From assembly GCA_017453705.1 (NCBI GenBank), contig JAFTEK010000072.1:1-5179 (forward strand): a stretch of DNA of 5,179 bases, written 5' to 3'. The notes under the pieces were generated by a model that was not told where the DNA came from, made no database searches, and worked only from the letters and a program-made list of their open reading frames with translations. Source of the DNA: Treponema sp. (lineage in GTDB: Bacteria; Spirochaetota; Spirochaetia; Treponematales; Treponemataceae). Within the stretch, counting starts at the first letter, position 1, and every line of letters starts with the position of its first letter. Both the position numbers and the translations under genes were made by a program. Positions 1 to 5,179 of this stretch are shown here, in pieces.

Positions 1-2049
1 CCCCAGACGGATTGCCGCCGGAACATCAGAAAGGGAGCTTCCCATAAGAACAAGGTCAGCAGAGTTTATCGCGACATCCGTTCCTGCCCCTATAGCCATC
101 CCCAAGTCAGCCCGTGTCAAGGCTGGCGCATCGTTTATACCATCGCCAACCATCGCAAGCTTACCATGTTGTTGCAATTTTCTTATGGCTTCTTCCTTAC
201 CGGATGGCATAAGACCGGCAACAATTTCGTCCACCTCAGCTTTATGTCCGATAGCTCTTGCGGTAATCTCGTTGTCACCAGTCAGCATCACAACATGCAG
301 TCCAAGCTTTTTCATAGATTTTATTGCAGATGCACTGTCAGTTTTAAGCGTATCAGCTACAGCAAGAATTCCCAGGAGCCTCTCCCCTTTGGCAAAGAAC
401 AGGGGTGTCTTGCCTTCCATACACAAAGACTCAGCTTTCTGCCGTAGTCCTACAGTCAGTTGCAAGCGAGAACTGATAAAAGAAAGACTACCCCCAACGA
501 GTTTTTGCCCGTCACTATCACTAGCACAAAGGCCGTTCCCGCTAAGGGCTTGGAAATCCTCGACATCTTTTGCCGTCATTCCAATAACCTGACCGTATTC
601 CATAACGGCTTTAGCCAGAGGATGCTCACTCCGGGCTTCCAGATTAAGGGCGGCTTGCAGCAGCTCAGTTTCGCTTGAATCGTCCGAAGGAACAATGTCT
701 GTCAGCCTTGGCTTTCCTTCCGTAATAGTGCCTGTTTTATCCAACGCAATTGTCTTTATCCGCGCGGCCTCCTCCAAGGCGGCGGAAGTCTTGAACAAAA
801 TACCGTTCTTGGCAGCCAGTCCGCTCGCAACCATTATGGCAACCGGAGTGGCAAGGCCAAGCGCACAAGGACAGGAGACGACCAGCACGGAGATAGCCCT
901 TCCCAGTGCAAAGAAGACCCCCTCACCTACAAGCATCCAGACGGCAAATGTCACAGCAGAAACGACCATAACGGAAGGCACAAAAACACCGCTCACCTTG
1001 TCCGCAAGACGTGCAATAGGTGCCTTTGTCGCGGCAGCTTCGCTCACAAGCTTGATTATCTGCGACAGGCTGGTGTCATTTCCAACTTTCACAGCCCGGC
1101 ACTTAAGGAAGCCGCTCTTGTTCACCGTGGCCGCACTGACCTGGCTGCCTTGGATTTTGTCCACAGGTATGCTTTCACCTGTCAAGGCGGACTCGTCCAC
1201 AGCGGAATTCCCTTCCACTACAATCCCATCTGCGGGTATGCTAGCCCCAGGTTTAACTATAAAAATGTCACCGGCCATAAGCCGGGAGACAGGAATTTCC
1301 TCTTCCACGCCGTTCCGTATTACAAGCGCCGTCTTGGGAGACAGCCGCATCAAATCCTTGAGAGCGTCAGTTGTCCGCCCCTTGCTCATAGACTCAAGCA
1401 GTTTGCCCAAGGTTATAAGGCTGACAATCATGGCAGCGCCTTCAAAGTAAAGCTCGTGCATCAGCCCTGCGGCATCATCTTTTGTGGATGCAGTCATGGC
1501 AAAAAGAACGACCATGCTGTAGACAAAGCTGACTCCAGAGCCAAGCGCAACAAGCGTGTCCATGTTGGGGCCGCCACGGAACAAGGCGGTAAAGCCTGAT
1601 GTGAAGAACTTGTAGTTTATCAGCATCACGATAGCTGCCAGTACCATCTCCAACAGGGCAACCGCTATATGGTTTCCTGTAAAAAAAACCGGGAGCGGCC
1701 ATCCCATCATGGAATGTCCCATGCTGGCATACATAAGGATGAGCAGGAATATAATGGAAGAAATCAGTCTTTTTACTAAAGGGGCTGTGCTTTTGTCGGC
1801 AAGCAGCTCTTCATCGGTTTGTGTCTGCGGGCTGTCCTTATCTGAAGTCCCCCCCAGTTTCCTTGCCCCATAACCCGCTTTCTTGACTGCGGCAATAACT
1901 TTGGCAGGAGAGGCAGTGCCTTCCACGCCCATTGAATTGGTCAGGAGACTGACAGAACAGGAGCTTACCCCAGCAATTCCAGAAACAGCCTTTTCAACGC
2001 GGGCTTGGCAGGCTGCACAACTCATTCCTGAGATTGCATATTGTTCCAC
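1..2049 (-). CDS. copA: Copper-exporting P1B-type ATPase CopA, C-terminus cut off by the window edge
   Basis: Membrane pump that uses ATP to export Cu(I) from the cytoplasm. 683 codons are present and the frame is intact to the left edge. Residues 1-65 form one heavy-metal-associated domain with Cu-binding C11 and C14 in GMSCAAC. Hydrophobic helices follow from about residue 93, with the PNMDTLVALG segment at 161-170. The actuator loop carries TGES (290-293). The membrane metal site is CPC (393-395) in CPCALGLATP. Phosphorylation is at D437 in DKTGT. The nucleotide domain shows SEHPLA (474-479), TGDN (590-593) and GDGINDAP (635-642). CopA proteins usually run to about 740-830 residues, so the last membrane helices, with the remaining Cu ligands, lie outside. 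I chose the GTG start because it has a good Shine-Dalgarno and an in-frame TAG lies just upstream. Cu(I) rather than Ag(I) specificity is inferred from family and the csoR neighbour. Confidence 0.96.
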   Translation of the reverse strand, partial: MEQYAISGMSCAACQARVEKAVSGIAGVSSCSVSLLTNSMGVEGTASPAKVIAAVKKAGYGARKLGGTSDKDSPQTQTDEELLADKSTAPLVKRLISSIIFLLILMYASMGHSMMGWPLPVFFTGNHIAVALLEMVLAAIVMLINYKFFTSGFTALFRGGPNMDTLVALGSGVSFVYSMVVLFAMTASTKDDAAGLMHELYFEGAAMIVSLITLGKLLESMSKGRTTDALKDLMRLSPKTALVIRNGVEEEIPVSRLMAGDIFIVKPGASIPADGIVVEGNSAVDESALTGESIPVDKIQGSQVSAATVNKSGFLKCRAVKVGNDTSLSQIIKLVSEAAATKAPIARLADKVSGVFVPSVMVVSAVTFAVWMLVGEGVFFALGRAISVLVVSCPCALGLATPVAIMVASGLAAKNGILFKTSAALEEAARIKTIALDKTGTITEGKPRLTDIVPSDDSSETELLQAALNLEARSEHPLAKAVMEYGQVIGMTAKDVEDFQALSGNGLCASDSDGQKLVGGSLSFISSRLQLTVGLRQKAESLCMEGKTPLFFAKGERLLGILAVADTLKTDSASAIKSMKKLGLHVVMLTGDNEITARAIGHKAEVDEIVAGLMPSGKEEAIRKLQQHGKLAMVGDGINDAPALTRADLGMAIGAGTDVAINSADLVLMGSSLSDVPAAIRLG

Positions 2050-2053
2050 CAGT

Positions 2054-2060
2054 CTCTCCT
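2054..2060 (-). promoter_or_regulatory. Ribosome binding site of copA
   Basis: AGGAGAG on the minus strand lies 4 bases before the GTG at 2049-2047 (7 bases from the AGG core). It settles the non-ATG start, since no in-frame ATG occurs until codon 9 and an in-frame TAG lies only a few codons upstream. The site begins 8 bases after the last base of the structured element at 2069-2128, close enough for that structure to affect ribosome access. Confidence 0.75.
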
Positions 2061-2068
2061 ATAGATTC

Positions 2069-2128
2069 GACCAGTTCGGATACCGCCAGCATAGCTTCAA
2101 GGCAACCCGGTTGCTTTCCGAACTGGTC
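2069..2128 (-). promoter_or_regulatory. Structured leader element, copy 2 (proximal to copA)
   Basis: A perfect 12-base inverted repeat, GACCAGTTCGGA (minus strand, 2128-2117) with TCCGAACTGGTC (2080-2069), encloses 36 bases. Inside is a second dyad, GCAACCGGGTTGC (2114-2102), and a weak AGC/GCT pair. The order of blocks GTTCGGAAA, ACCGG, TGCCT, AGCT, CTGGCGGTA, GAAC repeats that of the element at 2178-2240. It ends 8 bases before the copA ribosome binding site. It could be an RNA regulatory domain (riboswitch-like or protein-bound) or a DNA operator. It does not match any riboswitch class I can recall by eye. There is no U-tract, so it is not an intrinsic terminator. Confidence 0.6.
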
Positions 2129-2129
2129 T

Positions 2130-2164
2130 TGCATTTTTTCAGGCTAAAGCCTTGCAAAAATGCA
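2130..2164 (-). promoter_or_regulatory. Central hairpin between the two leader elements
   Basis: TGCATTTTT (plus 2130-2138) pairs with AAAAATGCA (2156-2164). Inside it, AGGCT (2141-2145) pairs with AGCCT (2148-2152), apart from one mismatch and one single-base bulge. The T-run is on the 5' side and the A-run on the 3' side of the GC core on either strand, which is the opposite of an intrinsic terminator. It sits one base from copy 2 and 13 bases from copy 1, so it looks like a spacer or rigid linker within one composite leader. Confidence 0.5.
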
Positions 2165-2177
2165 GTTGTTCAGGGAT

Positions 2178-2240
2178 GCTGTTCAGAAAACTGTACCGCA
2201 GGGAAGCTGTAGGCATTGCCCCAGCCGGTTTCCGAACAGC
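2178..2240 (-). promoter_or_regulatory. Structured leader element, copy 1 (proximal to csoR)
   Basis: On the minus strand GCTGTTCGGAAA (2240-2229) pairs with TTTCTGAACAGC (2189-2178) over 12 positions with one G.U wobble. In a plus-strand RNA that pair would be an A.C mismatch, which slightly favours a minus-strand transcript. The 39-base interior carries the same ordered blocks as copy 2: GTTCGGAAA, ACCGG, TGCCT, AGCT, CTGCGGTA, GAAC. In the closing stem, two pairs differ from copy 2 in a compensating way (T-A against A-T, G-C against C-G). It starts 14 bases after the csoR stop codon. Confidence 0.55.
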
Positions 2241-2243
2241 CCT

Positions 2244-2270
2244 ATTTTAAACTCTTAGCCGTTCATGAAC
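2244..2270 (-). promoter_or_regulatory. Weak candidate -10 and a palindrome at the 3' end of csoR
   Basis: TAAAAT on the minus strand (2249-2244) matches the -10 consensus at 5 of 6 positions, but no acceptable -35 lies 16-18 bases upstream. A perfect 10-base palindrome GTTCATGAAC (2261-2270) lies in the last csoR codons at about the -35 position. Transcription from here would begin near the base of structured copy 1. This could be a separate copA promoter, but the evidence is thin and the palindrome may be chance. Confidence 0.2.
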
Positions 2271-2638
2271 TGCTTCTGAAGCACTTTCACAAACTCGTTC
2301 ATGGACTCCGTTTCACCCTTCTTGAGATCCTTGGAAACCACGGTCTCCAGATGCTCAATTATAAGCTCACGAGAGAATGCCTTGAGCGCGGACTGAACTG
2401 CTGCCACCTGAACCAAAATGTCAGTACAGTAGGCATCATTCTCCAACATCCCCTGCAGACCACTTATCTGGCCTGCGGCACGGTTTATCCTAGAAGTGAG
2501 CGAGTGCTTAACCTCAGGATCCCTCTTGGTGGAACGCTTGGACAGGCACTTGTAGCTCTTGTTCTCTGCGTTCTTAGTAATCTTGAGAATTCTCTCGGAC
2601 TTCTCTTCCTTCTTGTCGGTCTTCTTTGCCCTTGCCAT
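2255..2638 (-). CDS. csoR: CsoR/FrmR-family (DUF156) metal-sensing transcriptional repressor with an altered ligand set
   Basis: Cytoplasmic all-helical DNA-binding repressor. CsoR proteins bind Cu(I) through a Cys-His-Cys set and then release the operator. The 127-residue protein has a Lys-rich N-terminal extension (1-45) with an extra C31, then the helical core 46-127. C71 (in NDAYC) and H96 (in IIEHLETVV) match the first Cys and the His at the family spacing of 25. The third ligand position, four residues after the His, is V100 where Cu sensors have Cys. FrmR-type members also lack Cys there, so the inducer may not be simple Cu(I). The start is ATG 2638, set by AGAGGTGA; a GTG at 2647 lies inside that ribosome binding site. 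It follows ilvC by 30 bases with no terminator and precedes copA, which supports a copper role by context. Family assignment is firm; effector is uncertain. Confidence 0.88.
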   Translation of the reverse strand: MARAKKTDKKEEKSERILKITKNAENKSYKCLSKRSTKRDPEVKHSLTSRINRAAGQISGLQGMLENDAYCTDILVQVAAVQSALKAFSRELIIEHLETVVSKDLKKGETESMNEFVKVLQKQFMNG

Positions 2639-2642
2639 GTTA

Positions 2643-2651
2643 ATCACCTCT
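2643..2651 (-). promoter_or_regulatory. Ribosome binding site that sets the csoR start
   Basis: AGAGGTGAT on the minus strand lies 4 bases before ATG 2638-2636. An in-frame GTG (2647-2645) is contained in this Shine-Dalgarno sequence, so the shorter 127-residue product is preferred over a 130-residue one. Confidence 0.75.
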
Positions 2652-2668
2652 ATAAGTTATCAAAAAAG

Positions 2669-4156
2669 TTATTTTGTAGCGTCAATCGGCTTCATAGAAG
2701 TCATGTAGGCACGCAGTCTCTTACCCACTTCCTCAATCGGGTGGTTGCGGATCTCATCGTTGACCTTGACCAGCACCGTGTTGGGAACAGAGTTGCTCTT
2801 GACGGAAAGTCCCTTGCCTACGTCCTCAAGCGTCACCTTGCCCATGAACTTGTCACGAAGCAGCGGGATGGCGGTATTGGCAAAGAGGTAACAGCCATAC
2901 TCGGCGGTGTCTGAGATGACCTTGTTCATCTCATAGAGCCTCTTGCGGTCAATCAGGTTGGCGATGAGCGGAACCTCGTGCAGTGACTCGTAGTACGCGC
3001 TCTCAGGCATAATGCCGGATGCAACCATAGTCTCGAACGCAAGCTCGCAACCAGCCTTGACCATTGCGACAAGGAGAATACACTTGTCAAAATACTCCTG
3101 CTCGTCGATTGTTTCCTTGGACTCATCCTCGTGCTCAAAGGGATGCTTTGCAAACTCCTCGCGCCAAGTAATCAGGTCATGGTCTCCCGCAGCCCAGTCC
3201 TTCATCATTGTGGAGGAGAACTTTCCGGAAATGATGTCATCCATGTGCTTCTGGTAGAGGGGGGTGAGCAGGGTCTTAAGCTCCTTGCTCAGCTCGTTGG
3301 CACGAAGCTTGGCGGGGTTGGACAGGCGATCCATCATCAGGGTGATTCCGCCCCACTTGAGGGCCTCGCTTATCACGTTCCAGCCGTGCATGAGCAGCTT
3401 GACTGCGTAGTTCTTGTTGATTCCGTTTGCGACCATGAAGTCATAGGAGAGTATGGTTCCAGTCTGGAGCATACCACAAAGAATGGTCTGCTCGCCCATC
3501 AGGTCGGACTTGACCTCGGCGACGAAGGAAGACTCAAGCACACCGGCGGTCTCGCCCCTATGGGCACATGCCATAGCCTTTACCAGTGCCCAGCCCTTGC
3601 CCTCGGGGTCATGGTCGGGATGGACGGCGATAAGCTCAGGAACTCCAAAGCCACGCAGGTACTCGGCGCGAACCTCTGTTCCCGGCCCCTTCGGGGCAAT
3701 CATGAACACCGTGATGTCGTCCCTAATCTGCTCGCCTTCCTCAATCATGTTGAATCCGTGGCTGTACCAGAGGGCGGCTCCCTTCTTCATGTATTTCATC
3801 AAGTTGGCGACGACCTCGTGGTGCTGCTTGTCCGGGGTCAGGTTGCCCACGACATCAGCGATGGGAAGCAGCTCCTCGTAGGTGCCGACCTTGAAGCCGT
3901 TGTCCGTGGCGTTATTCCATGACTGCCTCTTCTGCTCGATGGCCTCTTTACGCAGGCAGTAGCTCACGTCAAGACCGGAATCACGGAGGTTAAGCCCCTG
4001 GTTCAAGCCCTGCGCTCCGCAGCCGACTATGACGATTTTCTTGCCCTGCAAGGCTTTAGTTCCGTCCTTGAATTCCTCACGTGCCATCTTGCGGCAGTGA
4101 CCAAGCTCCTGACGTGCCACACGCCAGGGAATTGCATTAAAATAGTTCTGACCCAT
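2669..4156 (-). CDS. ilvC: Ketol-acid reductoisomerase, class II (E. coli-like long form)
   Basis: Second enzyme of valine/isoleucine/leucine synthesis. With Mg2+ it isomerises 2-acetolactate or 2-aceto-2-hydroxybutyrate, then reduces the product to the dihydroxy acid with NADPH. It is cytosolic. The 495 residues align along their length with E. coli IlvC (491) at an offset of +1. The Rossmann motif GCGAQG is at 45-50. R69, R77 and S79 match the NADPH-phosphate ligands. H133, K156, D218, E222, E390, E394 and S415 match the active-site and Mg2+ residues. The duplicated C-terminal domain, typical of class II, is complete. An oddity is W130 in LWYSHGF, where E. coli has Gly, beside H133. The gene has its own promoter (4198-4226) and a modest AGAGG ribosome binding site (4170-4166) nine bases before the ATG. 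No T-box or attenuator is visible in the short leader. Likely read through into csoR. Confidence 0.97.
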   Translation of the reverse strand: MGQNYFNAIPWRVARQELGHCRKMAREEFKDGTKALQGKKIVIVGCGAQGLNQGLNLRDSGLDVSYCLRKEAIEQKRQSWNNATDNGFKVGTYEELLPIADVVGNLTPDKQHHEVVANLMKYMKKGAALWYSHGFNMIEEGEQIRDDITVFMIAPKGPGTEVRAEYLRGFGVPELIAVHPDHDPEGKGWALVKAMACAHRGETAGVLESSFVAEVKSDLMGEQTILCGMLQTGTILSYDFMVANGINKNYAVKLLMHGWNVISEALKWGGITLMMDRLSNPAKLRANELSKELKTLLTPLYQKHMDDIISGKFSSTMMKDWAAGDHDLITWREEFAKHPFEHEDESKETIDEQEYFDKCILLVAMVKAGCELAFETMVASGIMPESAYYESLHEVPLIANLIDRKRLYEMNKVISDTAEYGCYLFANTAIPLLRDKFMGKVTLEDVGKGLSVKSNSVPNTVLVKVNDEIRNHPIEEVGKRLRAYMTSMKPIDATK

Positions 4157-4197
4157 TTTCCAATACCTCTGTAGTTTTCGTTGAAGGGTATAGAGAT

Positions 4198-4226
4198 ATT
4201 ATAGCGAATATCAGTATTTTATGCAA
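4198..4226 (-). promoter_or_regulatory. Sigma-70-type promoter of ilvC
   Basis: On the minus strand, TATAAT (4203-4198) is a perfect -10 box. TTGCAT (4226-4221) is a partial -35 box with an exact 17-base spacer. Transcription would start near 4191, giving a 5' leader of about 35 bases before the ilvC ATG. No strong operator dyad is visible around it. It probably drives ilvC-csoR, and copA too unless copA has its own promoter. Confidence 0.72.
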
Positions 4227-4265
4227 TTCCCCTGTTATGTATCGTCTGATTTACCCCCATTTCCG

Positions 4266-4874
4266 TCAGGAAGAACTTCCATACCTGCCTGCATCATATT
4301 TAAACAGACCATGATGGTTGCAATAGTAATACAAGCAGCGTATTCCGTCTTTCTTGAACCGGGTTTCCGCACCCTGCTCCGGATAGAGCTTTTTGAATTG
4401 TACCCCGCCGCTGCTTACAGCCGCAAAGAACGATATGTAGTGTGTCTTGCTCATATCATGCGCAGACCTTACAAAAAGCTCATCCTCCACGTGCTCGACC
4501 TCTATCGCATGGTCAGGTTCAGCCTTCTCTGCGTCCAAAGGAGGAAGCAAGATTCCACAGCAGCTGACAACCGCCTCTCCCGTACTCTGGATAACATTGC
4601 CACATACCGGGCATACATGGAAATGAACACGCAGCATATTGGCCGCCCTGTTCGTGTTAACCACGCTTTCACCAGAAAGCAACTCGATGACCGAAACTCC
4701 AAGGGCTGTGGCAAGCGGTTCCAGCAGCGAAATATCAGGATATCCACGGCCGGTCTCCCATTTGGACACAGCCTTGTCCGTCACGTTGATACGTTCGGCC
4801 AGTTCCAGCTGGGTCATCCCCTTTTTCTCGCGAAGACTTTTTACCATCGCTCCGGTAACATATTGGTTTGTCAT
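4266..4874 (-). CDS. XRE-family regulator fused to a desulfoferrodoxin-like (Dx-SOR) module
   Basis: A 202-residue cytoplasmic protein in three parts. Residues 8-66 are an XRE/Cro helix-turn-helix (MTQLELAERINVTDKAVSKW at 20-39). Residues 84-110 match desulforedoxin: C88, C91, C105 and C106 in CPVCGN...SCCG would form an Fe(Cys)4 site. Residues 118-193 match the superoxide reductase iron domain: H122, H139, H145, C185 and H188 (AHDM, THYI, CNHHGLF) keep the His4Cys ligand set. The catalytic Glu-Lys before the first ligand His in desulfoferrodoxin is Pro-Asp here (P120, D121), which suggests sensing of superoxide or redox state rather than efficient catalysis; that is inference. HTH-Dx-SOR fusions are, from memory, a recognised but little-studied class in anaerobes. 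The start is ATG 4874 with AAGGAGAT; an upstream in-frame TTG at 4928 lacks a ribosome binding site. Target genes are unknown; autoregulation is plausible. Confidence 0.88.
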   Translation of the reverse strand: MTNQYVTGAMVKSLREKKGMTQLELAERINVTDKAVSKWETGRGYPDISLLEPLATALGVSVIELLSGESVVNTNRAANMLRVHFHVCPVCGNVIQSTGEAVVSCCGILLPPLDAEKAEPDHAIEVEHVEDELFVRSAHDMSKTHYISFFAAVSSGGVQFKKLYPEQGAETRFKKDGIRCLYYYCNHHGLFKYDAGRYGSSS

Positions 4875-4878
4875 TTTA

Positions 4879-4886
4879 ATCTCCTT
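4879..4886 (-). promoter_or_regulatory. Ribosome binding site that sets the start of the HTH-SOR regulator
   Basis: AAGGAGAT on the minus strand lies 4 bases before ATG 4874-4872. It decides for the 202-residue protein over an 18-codon-longer reading from TTG at 4928. Confidence 0.8.
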
Positions 4887-4906
4887 GCCATATTTAAGCA
4901 GGCATG

Positions 4907-4939
4907 GTTTACAATAAACTACTGGCAAAGAGAAAGCAA
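4907..4939 (-). promoter_or_regulatory. Candidate promoter with overlapping operator dyad for the HTH-SOR regulator
   Basis: On the minus strand, TTGCTT (4939-4934), a 17-base spacer and TATTGT (4916-4911) form a weak sigma-70-like promoter. The -10 lies inside the dyad GTTTA-TTG-TAAAC (4919-4907), five perfect base pairs around three bases. A dyad over the -10 of an XRE gene fits autorepression, but this is inferred from position only. I did not see a second copy in front of ilvC or copA. Confidence 0.3.
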
Positions 4940-5179
4940 CCTACGCTCTGTAGAGATAAATCCATACGGCAATCTGCCTGCTTCAAAGTCACGGCTCCGT
5001 GTGAGAGAGGACATGCCGGAGCGTTATGACAGTCTTTCCGGGGGCAAAAAAAACGCATCCAAATAGCCTGTGCCCTTGCAGAAAGTCCTGCCGCCCTTTT
5101 GCTCCTATACAGGGTTATTCTCTATTTCTTTCCATCACTCAATACAAATGCCCGAAGCACAGAATCAATCTTCATCGAA
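4940..5179. other. Upstream stretch with no supported gene
   Basis: No tRNA, rRNA, mobile element, convincing terminator or coding region is visible. The minus strand is open from the edge to a TAG at 5124-5122 (18 codons), which could be the tail of a gene outside the window or nothing. An eight-base A run (plus, 5046-5053) lacks a GC stem next to it. Short dyads such as CTCTGTAGAG (4946-4955) are too small to call. Confidence 0.5.

Noticed and set aside
695..1450. A 251-codon plus-strand open frame
   Set aside because: It lies entirely opposite copA, whose minus-strand frame is intact with all P-type ATPase motifs. Its translation shows no recognisable domain.
1475..1702. A 75-codon minus-strand open frame inside copA
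   Set aside because: Wrong frame of the same strand. The copA frame reads through this stretch with the expected membrane and PNMDTL segments.
2130..2164. Intrinsic terminator between csoR and copA
   Set aside because: The hairpin has T's on the 5' side and A's on the 3' side on either strand, and no U-tract follows it.
2069..2240. Integron attC sites
   Set aside because: Length and imperfect dyads are similar, but attC ends read AAC...GTT whereas these read GTT...GAAC on both strands. There is no integrase or cassette pattern.
3131..3922. A 263-codon plus-strand open frame
   Set aside because: Antisense to ilvC, which is full length and conserved. The open frame follows from ilvC codon usage, not from selection on this strand.
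4221..5066. A 281-codon plus-strand open frame over the regulator and its upstream region
   Set aside because: Most of it is opposite the HTH-Dx-SOR gene. The composition is irregular and it has no recognised motif, and the -35 and -10 of the ilvC promoter lie at its start.
5020..5110. Terminator near the eight-base A/T run
   Set aside because: On the minus strand the T run has only a 3-4 base-pair stem possibility upstream, and on the plus strand the run is A's.
5122..5178. Tail of an upstream minus-strand gene
   Set aside because: Eighteen open codons from the edge to a TAG are too few to recognise or to tell from chance.

Overview
The window reads as one minus-strand neighbourhood from an anaerobe. 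Going right to left, which is the direction of transcription, it holds four genes: a transcription factor fused to a superoxide-reductase-like module (4874-4266), a class II ketol-acid reductoisomerase IlvC (4156-2669), a CsoR-family metal-responsive repressor (2638-2255), and a copper-exporting P1B-type ATPase CopA (2049 to the left edge, C-terminus cut off). I see no convincing plus-strand gene; the long plus-strand open frames lie opposite these genes.

The organism is probably a strict anaerobe from a gut or similar habitat. The HTH-desulforedoxin-superoxide reductase architecture is known mainly from anaerobes. The CsoR is of the Clostridium-like type, and the reductoisomerase is the long E. 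coli-like class II form. Together these would fit a Treponema/spirochaete-like or clostridial-related lineage, but this is a low-confidence inference with no phylogenetic marker to settle it.

Layout. 4940-5179 holds no gene I can support. 4907-4939 holds a palindrome overlapping a weak candidate promoter for the regulator. 4157-4265 holds a good sigma-70-type promoter for ilvC, with a perfect TATAAT and a 17-base spacer. ilvC and csoR are 30 bases apart with no terminator visible, so they are probably co-transcribed. Between csoR and copA lie about 205 bases almost filled by three consecutive hairpins. The first and third are related copies of one motif: a 12-base-pair closing stem with compensatory changes between copies, enclosing the same ordered sequence blocks. 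This tandem element directly before the copA ribosome binding site is the most interesting item in the window.

How the parts may work together. CopA pumps Cu(I) out of the cytoplasm and CsoR would normally derepress it on copper binding. Copper and superoxide are both known to damage the Fe-S dehydratases of branched-chain amino acid synthesis, and IlvC makes the substrate of one of them (IlvD). A superoxide-reductase-like sensor, ilvC, csoR and copA side by side may therefore form a metal/oxidative-stress neighbourhood. This is inference from gene order only.
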